Positions 1 to 6,672 of a stretch of 20,947 bases of DNA are shown in pieces (the stretch's first letter is position 1; every line of letters starts with the position of its first letter). Location: the NCBI GenBank assembly GCA_030605745.1, contig JAUWHT010000010.1, positions 1 through 20,947 of the forward strand, written 5' to 3'. The notes beneath the pieces are model-generated. The model made no database searches. It had not been told where the DNA came from and was given only the letters and a program-made list of their open reading frames with translations. Both the position numbers and the translations under genes were made by a program. The stretch comes from Pirellulales bacterium (GTDB lineage Bacteria; Planctomycetota; Planctomycetia; Pirellulales; Thermoguttaceae).

Positions 1-285
1 CGGCAAGAGCCTAACACCACCCCAAAGCACCGAGAACATGGGCTGGGCCGTCACGGCCCGGTAATCCTTGCCCGTCGCCTTGTCCACCAGCCCGGCGAGC
101 GTCCCGTCAGTTTGAATGGTCATCTTGACCGACGCGTTCTCAAGCATGATTACGTTGTCCATAATAGGAACCCCCTCAACCTGGAGTTCCTCGATCCTGA
201 CATCATCCGCGTGGACGCAAATAGCAGCAACAGATATCAATGCCGTGATCATATACCTGATGCCCTTCAAATAATAAGTGAACAT
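1..285 (-). CDS. Exported protein, N-terminal part only (runs off the window)
   Basis: An open minus-strand frame starts at ATG 283-285 and continues for 95 codons without a stop to base 1. The start is well supported: an AAAAGGAGA ribosome-binding site lies at 291-299, five bases upstream. Residues 1-26 look like a signal peptide, with a hydrophobic stretch (MITALISVAAICVHA) ending near HADD. The mature part contains LENASVKMTIQTDGTLAGLV followed by DKATGKDY. This resembles the first beta strands of planctomycete exported carbohydrate-active or related beta-rich enzymes, in which a ligand contrast with 'a known tag of the substrate' is common; that is family resemblance by eye, not a firm assignment. 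The Uma2 gene lies 65 bases upstream on the same strand. Function cannot be named without the rest of the gene. Confidence 0.75.
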   Translation of the reverse strand, partial: MFTYYLKGIRYMITALISVAAICVHADDVRIEELQVEGVPIMDNVIMLENASVKMTIQTDGTLAGLVDKATGKDYRAVTAQPMFSVLWGGVRLLP

Positions 286-350
286 TCCAATCTCCTTTTG
301 ATTACCCCATGGCCAAGCTTCGTATCCGACAATACCTCCTGAACTGAGAG

Positions 351-899
351 CTACGATGCGAAGATCTCAGCGACCGAGAGGCTAAAACCCGGTAGGATGT
401 CGCCGCCGGTCAGTTCGTCCGACACGCTCCAGGTCACCACTTGGTCCTGGCTGCGGTAGACAGAAACGGTGCGGTTGGCCGGGTCGACCACCCATACGGC
501 GCGGCAGCCGGCACTGAGCCAATCTTGCACCTTGGCGAGCACCTCGCTCGCGCGATCGCCGGGCGAGAGCACCTCGACGGCCAGGTCGGGCGCGCCCTGG
601 AAGAAACCGCGCAGCGGCGCCGGGGGAACGCGCTCGGCACGGATGAAGGCCACGTCCGGCGCGCGGACCGTATCCGGATCGCGGCCGATCCGGAATCCGG
701 TTTCCGCACCGGTTACCACGCCAATAGCTTGTTGCTCCACGAAACGCTCCAGGCGTCCACAGATGCGACCGACAATCCGACCGTGCTCGAATCCGGCAGG
801 CGACATCATGACCAATCCTCCGCGCAGCAGTTCACACCGTCCGAGACCTGGAGCCTCGAGCAATTGCTGGGCCGTCGTGATTTCTTGTATTGCAGCCAT
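351..899 (-). CDS. Uma2 family (DUF820) restriction-endonuclease-like protein
   Basis: A 182-residue protein of the Uma2/DUF820 family, a PD-(D/E)XK nuclease fold common in cyanobacteria and planctomycetes, usually in many copies and without a known substrate. Visible family marks are an N-terminal CELLRGGLVMMSPAG block (residues 22-36), RAPDVAFI with P81-D82, PDLAVEVLSPGD with D105 and E109, and K123 in LAKVQDWLSAGCRAVWVVDP. Together D82, E109 and K123 could form the metal-binding active site, so the enzyme looks intact. Length is typical of the family. The ATG start at 897-899 has no convincing Shine-Dalgarno site. The family call is secure; its in vivo role (defence, mobile-element related, or something else) is unknown. 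Confidence 0.85.
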   Translation of the reverse strand: MAAIQEITTAQQLLEAPGLGRCELLRGGLVMMSPAGFEHGRIVGRICGRLERFVEQQAIGVVTGAETGFRIGRDPDTVRAPDVAFIRAERVPPAPLRGFFQGAPDLAVEVLSPGDRASEVLAKVQDWLSAGCRAVWVVDPANRTVSVYRSQDQVVTWSVSDELTGGDILPGFSLSVAEIFAS

Positions 900-951
900 A
901 GCTAATCATTTATCCTACGCTAGAGATTGGCTATAGTCAACAGGGACTAGG

Positions 952-1046
952 GATTCGGTCCCGGCGCGCCGGGAGGGGCTCGGGGTTATTGAATGCAACC
1001 CTCCAGTCCCGAGCCCCGAGTCCCGAGCCCCGAATCCCGAGCCCCT
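952..1046. repeat. Heptamer tandem array AGYCCCG with a G-rich opposing arm
   Basis: Six consecutive 7-bp units run from 1005 to 1046: AGTCCCG, AGCCCCG, AGTCCCG, AGCCCCG, AATCCCG and AGCCCCT. Upstream, at 952-988, lies a less regular G-rich stretch (GGGACTAGGGATTCGG and GGGGCTCGGGG) that can pair with the C-rich array, so the whole could fold into a long stem. It fills the spacer between the divergent Uma2 and DUF790 genes. It shares its 7-bp period, but not its exact unit, with the other arrays in the window. Confidence 0.85.
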
Positions 1047-1128
1047 ATTTTCCAAGCATATCACATTTTCCCAAATGCTAGCGTTTACAGTTTGAGATAT
1101 TACGTCTCTTGCAGGACGATAGACAACG

Positions 1129-2373
1129 ATGCTTACCCGGGAACTGGCCATTGCCGAATATGACGCCGGGCGGATACTGCCCGACCGGCTTACACGAAAA
1201 TCGCACGGGCAATACCTGGGCTACGCCGAGCGGATGCTGAACGTTTATCGCCGGGGTATCGGGCGGACGCGACGGGAATTGCACCGCGCGGTTTGGACAG
1301 TCTTCGCTGGCGAAGAGGACTGCCCGGCGCGACGCATCAACGCCTTTTGCAAATTGCTCGACGACGCGAGCACCTATCAGCGAGACCGGCGTGGTCGGGC
1401 AGCCGCGCTGCGACGAGACGTGTTCCGCACGGCCGCCGCAATGCACCCGTTGGTCCGCAAGGCGGATCGGCTGTTCGAAACCGAAGAAGCCAAGGTCAAG
1501 GCTCAGATTGCCGCTCGACTCGGACGCCCATGGGCGGAAATCGATCGGGATCTGTTTGCCGACGTGATCGACTTCCACCGGCTGGCCGAGTTCGGGGGAT
1601 ATCCTGACGGCCGGGCACTGCTGGCCCGGTACAACGTTGCCCAGGTCCAGGCGGCGCTGTTCGGTGCGGTCTCGATGACCGTTTGGGCCACCGACGACTT
1701 CAAAACCATCCTCCGCTACGCCAAGCTGGCCCGGCTGATGCACACGATCGTTCGCATCGGCGAAGGCGAGTACCATCTGCGATTCGACGGGCCGGCCTCG
1801 GTACTGCGCCAGACACGTCGCTACGGCGCGGCGATGGCCCGGTTCCTGCCGGCTCTGATAGCCTGCCGCGGCTGGCGAATGCACGCGGTTGTTCGCACCC
1901 GCCGACGGGGCTGGAGCGTGCATCTCGATTTGTCCTCAGAGGACGGGCTGAACAGTCACCTGCCGCCGCCGGAGGACTTCGATTCGCACGTGGAAGAAGC
2001 CTTCGCCGAGAGGTGGGGACCGCAGCCGCGCGATGGCTGGCTGCTGGTCCGCGAAGGGGAGGTCTTGCACCGGGGGCAGAAGGTGTTTGTGCCCGATTTC
2101 GTCTTCCGGCACGACGACGGGCGCAGCGTGCTAATGGAGATCGTCGGTTTCTGGACGCCCGAATACATCGCGGCAAAGGTCCAAACGTTGCGAACGTTTC
2201 GGGATCAGCGGATTCTTTTGGCGGTTGCCGGCCCGGCAAGGGAGACGGCCGCCGACTTACCGGCCGAGGCGATTCCCTACAAATCCGCCCTATTGGTCAA
2301 GGACGTGCTGGAGCGTCTGAAGGCATTTTCATTCAATAAAGCGGGTCTTCCGGTTTTAGGTGCAGAACGCTAG
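1129..2373 (+). CDS. DUF790 family nuclease (Bax1-like, PD-(D/E)XK)
   Basis: This 414-residue protein resembles the DUF790 family, whose characterised archaeal member Bax1 is a structure-specific nuclease that works with the XPB helicase in DNA repair. Support comes from the N-terminal block HGQYLGYAERMLNVYRRGIG (residues 26-45) and a C-terminal nuclease core: VPDFVF with D323, LMEIVGFW with E337, and K350 in EYIAAK, fitting a PD...E...K site. No XPB-type helicase gene is in the window, although the two are often adjacent, so the partner must lie elsewhere or be absent. The start is ATG 1129; the nearest AGGA is 12 bases upstream and weak. The last ten codons (from about 2343) and the TAG stop are supplied by an inserted MITE-like element. 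Restoring the empty site would extend the reading frame into the convergent gene. The nuclease residues lie well before the insertion. Confidence 0.8.
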   Translation: MLTRELAIAEYDAGRILPDRLTRKSHGQYLGYAERMLNVYRRGIGRTRRELHRAVWTVFAGEEDCPARRINAFCKLLDDASTYQRDRRGRAAALRRDVFRTAAAMHPLVRKADRLFETEEAKVKAQIAARLGRPWAEIDRDLFADVIDFHRLAEFGGYPDGRALLARYNVAQVQAALFGAVSMTVWATDDFKTILRYAKLARLMHTIVRIGEGEYHLRFDGPASVLRQTRRYGAAMARFLPALIACRGWRMHAVVRTRRRGWSVHLDLSSEDGLNSHLPPPEDFDSHVEEAFAERWGPQPRDGWLLVREGEVLHRGQKVFVPDFVFRHDDGRSVLMEIVGFWTPEYIAAKVQTLRTFRDQRILLAVAGPARETAADLPAEAIPYKSALLVKDVLERLKAFSFNKAGLPVLGAER

Positions 2374-2512
2374 CCCGGATTATTATCGTGTGGCACGCCC
2401 AGAACGTAGTGATGGGCGTGTTCTGCGTATACCACGCCCTTCGCTGCGCTCAGGGACGTGCCACCCTGGCTCGCCCCGTTTTCAGCAGTTTGCACCTAAA
2501 ACCGGAAGAGCC
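2343..2512. mobile_element. 170-bp MITE-like element with terminal inverted repeats and 8-bp target duplication
   Basis: The ends of this segment are inverted copies of each other over 22 bp with one mismatch. The perfect core TCTTCCGGTTTTAGGTGCA lies at 2346-2364, and its reverse complement at 2491-2509; outside it the ends read GGG on the left and GGC on the right. The element is flanked by a direct repeat, AATAAAGC at 2335-2342 and again at 2513-2520 (nine bases if a shared preceding C is counted), as expected for a target-site duplication. It has no room for a transposase. An AT-rich 8-bp duplication and ends beginning GG(G/C)TCTT recall ISL3-family elements; that assignment is an inference. 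The interior holds a pair of GTGGCACG...GGGCGTG repeats in opposite orientation. It lies between two convergent genes and ends the DUF790 reading frame. Confidence 0.85.
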
Positions 2513-2525
2513 AATAAAGCCCAAA

Positions 2526-3446
2526 TTACTCAAACCCCGGCAGCAGCCGCTGCAGTGGCGGATGCACCCGCTCCTGGTAGCGTCGTCGGTAGCCCTCGGC
2601 CAGGTGCATCATCAACTCGATGACCAGAAGGTCGGCGCGGGTCATCACGTGGCGGGTGCTCAGGGTACCCAGGCCGTGGAGCAGTTCTTCGAGTGCGTGG
2701 AGGTGCAGTTGCATGGTCTGCTGTGCGGTCAATCCGGTGGTCACCAGCAGTTTGGCCAGCCGCTCAAGTTCGTCGCTGAGGTTCCCCGAGCCCATGATCA
2801 CGTAGGTCCGCAGCAGCCCACAGTAGTGGGCGATCAACTGTCCCGGCAGGTTGAGCGGCTGCTCTCCAGCGGCGGTGTCCGGTTTCTGGTGATCGTCCAG
2901 CAGCGCCCGCTGCTGGGCCACCAGGCGATTTGCCTCGTCGCGTCCGCGTCCGAGCCGGGTTTGCTCGGCCCGGCTGAACCGTTGGTTATCGCGGACAAGC
3001 TGGTGTCGCTGGATACCACGGGCGACAACCCAGATCATGTTTCGGATGGTCGTGCTGTGGACACAGACATAGCCGTCGGCGCCGATTTCGTAACACAGCG
3101 GTGCCATTTCCTGCTCGCTTTGGGTGCCCAGCACGACGATTGGTTCGTCGGCCCCACCGGCCCGATAGCCCTCGACCAGATCCAGCGCGTCGAGTTCGCC
3201 CGACTCGTGACTGACCAGCACGGCGTCGAATGCCTGGTCCCGCAGCCGGCCCAGTCCAGCGGCCGTCCCGACCGCCTCCTCCAGCAGGACTTTCGAGGCA
3301 CTGTCGGCGGCGAACGCATCGGCCAGCCAACCGCCGGTCCGCTGGGACGTGGCGATATACAGAACCCTCATCCTGGGGGGGAGCCGCTGCCAGGCGGCCA
3401 CCAGCCGGTCGGTTGCAGACCGCTCGTCTTTCAGCGTCGCATCCAT
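2526..3446 (-). CDS. Pseudo-receiver-domain protein of unknown function
   Basis: A 306-residue soluble protein. Residues about 26-145 read like a CheY-type receiver fold: RVLYIATS as strand 1, FDAVLVSHESG as strand 3, PIVVLGTQSE as strand 4 and IGADGYV as strand 5. The residues needed for phosphotransfer are missing: strand 1 lacks the acidic pair, and the phosphoacceptor Asp position is S79. It is therefore probably a phosphorylation-independent receiver used for binding. The remainder (about 150-306) is helical, with a basic, glutamine-rich segment and no recognised output domain; no DNA-binding helix-turn-helix is evident. A modest AGGA lies seven bases before the ATG at 3444-3446. It is convergent with DUF790, separated by the MITE. 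Function unknown; the receiver resemblance is moderately secure. Confidence 0.65.
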   Translation of the reverse strand: MDATLKDERSATDRLVAAWQRLPPRMRVLYIATSQRTGGWLADAFAADSASKVLLEEAVGTAAGLGRLRDQAFDAVLVSHESGELDALDLVEGYRAGGADEPIVVLGTQSEQEMAPLCYEIGADGYVCVHSTTIRNMIWVVARGIQRHQLVRDNQRFSRAEQTRLGRGRDEANRLVAQQRALLDDHQKPDTAAGEQPLNLPGQLIAHYCGLLRTYVIMGSGNLSDELERLAKLLVTTGLTAQQTMQLHLHALEELLHGLGTLSTRHVMTRADLLVIELMMHLAEGYRRRYQERVHPPLQRLLPGFE

Positions 3447-3461
3447 CGAGCTATCCTGTAA

Positions 3462-3530
3462 GGGGATTGGGGATTGGGGATTGGGGATTGAAACTTGACT
3501 CTAATCCCCAATCCCTAATCTCTAATCCCT
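3462..3530. repeat. Heptamer array GGGGATT in hairpin arrangement
   Basis: Four exact GGGGATT units (3462-3489) are followed by an 11-base loop and then a C-rich arm of the complementary type (CTAATCC, CCAATCC and variants, 3501-3530). Transcribed or single-stranded, it could form a stem of nearly 30 bp. Alternatively the G-rich strand has four runs of four G separated by three bases, a classic intramolecular G-quadruplex pattern. It lies between the divergent pseudo-receiver gene and larC, within 20 bases of the former's start codon. Confidence 0.9.
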
Positions 3531-3583
3531 TGCCAAAAAGTGACGCGGTACTCTAGCGAAGGTCGGTTCCGGGGTCAATATCC

Positions 3584-4762
3584 ATGTCCAAAGTGGCTTA
3601 TCTCGATTGTGCCAGCGGCATCAGCGGCGATATGACGCTCGGCGCGCTGGTTGACTCCGGAGTGGACCTGGCCGAACTGAACGCCGCGGTCGGGTCGCTC
3701 GGCCTGCCCGGCTGCCGGCTGACGGCCGTGGAAGTCAAGAGGAAGGCATTTCGGGCAATGCAGGTCGCGGTGGAATACGAGCCGCAGCGCGCACACCGGA
3801 ACCTGCACCAGATCCTGGGCATGATCGACGTCGGCCGGCTTTCGACGCGGCAGAAAGACCTCGCCCGGCGGATATTCATCCGGCTGGCCGAGGCCGAAGC
3901 CAAGGTACACGGCAACAGAGTCCAGCAGGTCCACTTCCACGAAGTGGGAGCGGCCGATTCGATCGCCGACATCGTGGGCGCGGCGGTCGGCTGGGACCTG
4001 CTGGGGGTCGACCGGATCGTCGCCTCGCCGGTGCCTACCGGCTCCGGCAAGGTAAACATCGCTCACGGCGAGTGCAGCATTCCAACCCCGGCCACGGCCG
4101 AACTTCTGCACGGCATCCCCCTGGCCGAGTCGTCGGTCCCCTTCGAGTTGACCACCCCGACCGGCGCGGCGATCCTGGCCGAGGTGGTCGACTCCTTCGG
4201 CCCGATGCCGGCGATGACGATCGAACGGATCGGCTGCGGCGCCGGCCGACGGGACCTGGACCGGCAGCCGAACGTGCTGCGATTGCTCATCGGCGAAGCG
4301 GCCGAAGACGTCAGCAGACAACAGGTGTGTGTGTTGGAAACTAACCTCGACGACCTGAGCGGCGAACTGATCGGCTATTGCACCACGCGGCTCTGGGAGG
4401 CCGGGGCATTGGACGTCTACACTACGGCCATCCAGATGAAGAAGAACCGCCCCGGCGTGAAGCTCTCCGTCCTCTGCCGCCTGGAGGACGTCGAGCCGAT
4501 CGAGGCCATCCTATTCACCGAGACCACCACGCTTGGCGTGCGTCGCTGGACAGTCAACCGGCACGTGCTCTCGCGTCAGCCGCACAACGTCGAGACGCCA
4601 TGGGGCTCGGTCGAGGGCAAAGTCGGCTGGCTCGACGGCGACTTACCCCGCTTCGCGCCCGAGTTCGAATCCTGCCGCCGCATTGCTGCCGAACACAACG
4701 TGCCGCTGCGCGCAGTGTACGAAGCGGCGCAAAAGGCGTTTGACGCGACCCGCTTAGTTTAG
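3584..4762 (+). CDS. larC: Nickel pincer cofactor biosynthesis protein LarC
   Basis: LarC inserts nickel into the thiolated pyridinium precursor (P2TMN) in a CTP-dependent reaction, the last step of the nickel-pincer nucleotide cofactor used by LarA-type racemases and epimerases. The protein has the family start YLDCASGISGDMTLGALVDSG (residues 6-26), the metal-site block HFHEVGAADSIADIVG (from residue 117, with H117, H119, E120 and D125) and PIPTPATAELL-like sequence (SIPTPATAELLHGIPL). It also has ELTTPTGAAIL, and the C-terminal part contains LETNLDDLSGELIGY and MKKNRPGVKLSVLC. At 392 residues it is full length and encoded as one frame, unlike Lactobacillus plantarum, where a ribosomal frameshift joins larC1 and larC2. 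No larA, larB or larE is next to it. No Shine-Dalgarno site precedes ATG 3584. Its TAG stop lies inside the left arm of a downstream inverted repeat. Confidence 0.95.
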   Translation: MSKVAYLDCASGISGDMTLGALVDSGVDLAELNAAVGSLGLPGCRLTAVEVKRKAFRAMQVAVEYEPQRAHRNLHQILGMIDVGRLSTRQKDLARRIFIRLAEAEAKVHGNRVQQVHFHEVGAADSIADIVGAAVGWDLLGVDRIVASPVPTGSGKVNIAHGECSIPTPATAELLHGIPLAESSVPFELTTPTGAAILAEVVDSFGPMPAMTIERIGCGAGRRDLDRQPNVLRLLIGEAAEDVSRQQVCVLETNLDDLSGELIGYCTTRLWEAGALDVYTTAIQMKKNRPGVKLSVLCRLEDVEPIEAILFTETTTLGVRRWTVNRHVLSRQPHNVETPWGSVEGKVGWLDGDLPRFAPEFESCRRIAAEHNVPLRAVYEAAQKAFDATRLV

Positions 4763-4840
4763 CCGCCGGGCTTGCCCGGCGCGTTGGTATTCGAACGTAT
4801 TGACCACCAGACACCGCGCCGGGCAAGCCCGGCGGCTAAA
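4758..4840. repeat. Inverted pair of REP-like palindromes; likely bidirectional terminator
   Basis: Two perfect 26-base arms, 4758-4783 and 4815-4840, are inverted copies separated by 31 bases. Each arm is itself a hairpin: CGCCGGGC-TT-GCCCGGCG at 4765-4782, mirrored in the right arm, preceded by the tetranucleotide-like head TTTAG. Head plus imperfect GC palindrome, arranged tail to tail, is the architecture of BIMEs made of two REP units. The pair spans the gap between the convergent larC and panB genes, overlaps the larC stop and ends nine bases before the panB stop, so it could terminate both. No poly-T tract follows, and no flanking target duplication is visible. Confidence 0.85.
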
Positions 4841-4848
4841 CATTCGGA

Positions 4849-5649
4849 CTACTGGAACGTCTGCTCCTTGCCCGGGAAGGTACCCTGGCGGACTTCGTCG
4901 CGGTACCTGGTGACGGCCTGGGCGATGGTGTTCTTCAGATCGGCGTAGGCCCTAACGTGGCGTGGGACGCGGCCGGGGGTGAGCCCGAGCAAGTCGTTGA
5001 CGACCAGGATCTGGCCGTCACAGCCGGGGCCGGCACCGATCCCGATCGTGGGGATGCTGATGCTCTGGGTGACCCGCACGGCTACCTCGGCCGGGATGCA
5101 CTCCAATACGATCGAGAAAGCGCCGGCCTGTTCGGCGGCCTGGGCGTCGGCCAACAGTTGCTGCTGGTCGCTCTGCACGCGATAGCCGCCAAGCTGGTGG
5201 ATGCTTTGCGGCCGCAGCCCGATGTGGCCCATCACTGGGATGCCCGCCGTTACCAATGCCGCGATCACCTCGGCCTGCTCCATCCCGCCCTCGATCTTGA
5301 CGGCCTGGCATTGGGTCTGCTTCAGGATTCGGCCGGCGTTCTCTATCGCCTTATGGACACCCAAATGAAAGCTGGGAAACGGCATGTCGACCACCACTAG
5401 TGCGTGGCGGACCGCGCGGCCGACCATCTCGGCATGGTAAATCATCTCGTCGAGCGTTACCGGCAGCGTGCTGGAATGCCCCTGCACGACCATCGACAGG
5501 CTGTCACCCACCAGGATCCCCTCAATTCCGGTGGAATCCAACAGCCCGGCAGTCGGGTAGTCGTAGGCGGTAAGCATGGTGATCTTCCGCCCCGACTGCT
5601 TCATGGCCGTGAACTGCGGCACGGTGATCTGGCGAGCGTCGGAACTCAT
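4849..5649 (-). CDS. panB: 3-methyl-2-oxobutanoate hydroxymethyltransferase (pantothenate synthesis)
   Basis: PanB transfers a hydroxymethyl group from 5,10-methylenetetrahydrofolate to 2-oxoisovalerate, giving ketopantoate, the first committed step to pantothenate and CoA. It is a cytoplasmic, Mg-dependent TIM-barrel enzyme. Family marks seen in order: TAYDYPTAGLLD, VGDSLSMVVQGHSSTLPVTL (metal-binding D and the signature turn), VVDMPFPSFHLG, AVKIEGGMEQ (catalytic-region Lys), VMGHIGLRPQS, LECIPAEVA and IPTIGIGAGPGCDGQILV followed by NDLLGL. I prefer ATG 5647-5649, giving 266 residues starting MSSDARQITVPQF, which is the normal family length; an in-frame TTG at 5677-5679 would add ten residues of no family likeness. 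Neither start has a Shine-Dalgarno site. It is not clustered with panC or panD here. Confidence 0.95.
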   Translation of the reverse strand: MSSDARQITVPQFTAMKQSGRKITMLTAYDYPTAGLLDSTGIEGILVGDSLSMVVQGHSSTLPVTLDEMIYHAEMVGRAVRHALVVVDMPFPSFHLGVHKAIENAGRILKQTQCQAVKIEGGMEQAEVIAALVTAGIPVMGHIGLRPQSIHQLGGYRVQSDQQQLLADAQAAEQAGAFSIVLECIPAEVAVRVTQSISIPTIGIGAGPGCDGQILVVNDLLGLTPGRVPRHVRAYADLKNTIAQAVTRYRDEVRQGTFPGKEQTFQ

Positions 5650-5693
5650 GGGATGGATTGTAACGACCTGAGTATCCAAGGGCCAGGGGCAAA

Positions 5694-5728
5694 GGGATTA
5701 GGGATTGGGGATTGGGGATTGGGGATTT
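5694..5728. repeat. Heptamer tandem array GGGATTR (five units)
   Basis: Units GGGATTA, three GGGATTG and GGGATTT run from 5694 to 5728 without interruption. Unlike related copies at 3462, 14881 and 18023, no complementary C-rich arm follows, so this is a half-site. It lies in the spacer between the divergent panB and exported-protein genes. The plus strand has five regularly spaced G runs and may form a G-quadruplex. Confidence 0.9.
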
Positions 5729-5837
5729 CGCTTTTCAGAAGCGTGCCGGATGGGTATGCTCAATAGGTGAGAAACGGGCTTGTTCCCATGCTCTGTGGGA
5801 GCGAGTGTGTAACAAGGATTTAAGAGGAGACCCGGCT

Positions 5838-6671
5838 ATGTACTCGCGTGCTCTGCTTGCCGTATGTATGGTCTTCAGTCTTGTGGTGTGGGCCGATGGC
5901 CAGGGCTTCCATCCCCGGGCTGGACGGCAGCCTGGGGCTGCTCGATTTGCACCGGTGAGGGTCGACGGTGCGATCGCGCAGATCGGCCCGGGTATGATCA
6001 TGGTTACCACTGCCGCGAACGAAATGTGGTGGTTGAAGGTCCCTGCCAACGCAGTGATCCGGGTGACCGGCACCGCCGAGCCGGAAGTGCTGTGTTCCGG
6101 GCTGTTCGTCCGCTTTACTGCCGCGGTGGACAAACGGCGGAGCAAGGTCCAGGGCAAGGTGGAGAAGCTCACCATTTTCACGCCCTCGCGAGAGCCAAGC
6201 AGAATGCCCGGTGTTTTTTATCCCAATCAAGTGGGAGCCGGCGCCGGCGTGAAACAAGGCCCCGAGATGCCGCCGGGATTCGGTATGCCCCCAAACCCCG
6301 GAATGCGGCCAAACCCGGCAGTACAACCGCAAGTCCCAGGGACGCAAAACGCCAGCGCCCGCGGTACTGCCGCCTCGAACGTGGAGGCGTTCGACATCCG
6401 CGCGCAGGTGGCAAGCCACAAGAAAGGCAAGCTGACACTGTATGTCCCCAACCCGTTTTTCAAACCAAAGCTGAAGATCGAGCTTTCCGAAGAACCGGTG
6501 ATCGAAGTCGACGTGTCCAGCTACGCGGTCGCCAAACCGGGCGACAAGATTTCCGCCCGCGGCCTCCAGATTTCGCAGAGGGGCGTGCATGCCAGAGAAG
6601 TGCTGATCGAACTGGCCGAACCATTGGACACACTGAGGAAGAAGCCGCAGAAGCGGACCGCTGATAACTGA
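5838..6671 (+). CDS. Exported protein with two small beta domains and a Pro/Gly/Met-rich linker
   Basis: A 277-residue protein of no recognised family. The start is ATG 5838, chosen because AAGAGGAGA at 5822-5830 lies seven bases upstream and because a signal peptide begins there (MYSRALLAVCMVFSLVVWA, cleavage probably just after WA). A frame extending upstream to 5712 would read through the heptamer repeat and is not credible. Residues about 40-120 and 195-265 look like two related beta-strand-rich units: VDGAIAQIGPGMIMVTTAAN and FDIRAQVASHKKGKLTLYVP each open with an IRGxI/V-like strand followed by a 'G.K.T..V' turn, recalling OB-like DUF5666-type folds. Between them (about 125-190) is a flexible stretch rich in Pro, Gly, Met and Asn. 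It converges on dapA with one base between the stops. Location is periplasmic or outer; function unknown. Confidence 0.75.
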   Translation: MYSRALLAVCMVFSLVVWADGQGFHPRAGRQPGAARFAPVRVDGAIAQIGPGMIMVTTAANEMWWLKVPANAVIRVTGTAEPEVLCSGLFVRFTAAVDKRRSKVQGKVEKLTIFTPSREPSRMPGVFYPNQVGAGAGVKQGPEMPPGFGMPPNPGMRPNPAVQPQVPGTQNASARGTAASNVEAFDIRAQVASHKKGKLTLYVPNPFFKPKLKIELSEEPVIEVDVSSYAVAKPGDKISARGLQISQRGVHAREVLIELAEPLDTLRKKPQKRTADN

Positions 6672-6672
6672 T

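Noticed and set aside
952..1046. Heptamer arrays as CRISPR
   Set aside because: Units are 7 bp and directly adjacent, with no spacers of unique sequence, and no cas genes are present.
1078..1923. A 281-codon minus-strand frame opposite the DUF790 gene
   Set aside because: It has no domain and biased composition, and it covers the well-supported DUF790 nuclease on the other strand.
2388..3461. A 357-codon plus-strand open frame opposite the pseudo-receiver gene
   Set aside because: It is rich in His, Gln and Val in the way antisense frames of GC-rich genes are, has no recognisable domain and starts inside the MITE. The minus-strand frame has receiver-like structure.
3584..4762. Programmed frameshift in larC, as in Lactobacillus
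   Set aside because: The gene is one uninterrupted frame covering both LarC1 and LarC2 parts.
4758..4840. The larC/panB inverted repeat as a second MITE
   Set aside because: No flanking target duplication is found, and each arm is a self-contained hairpin, fitting a REP pair better.
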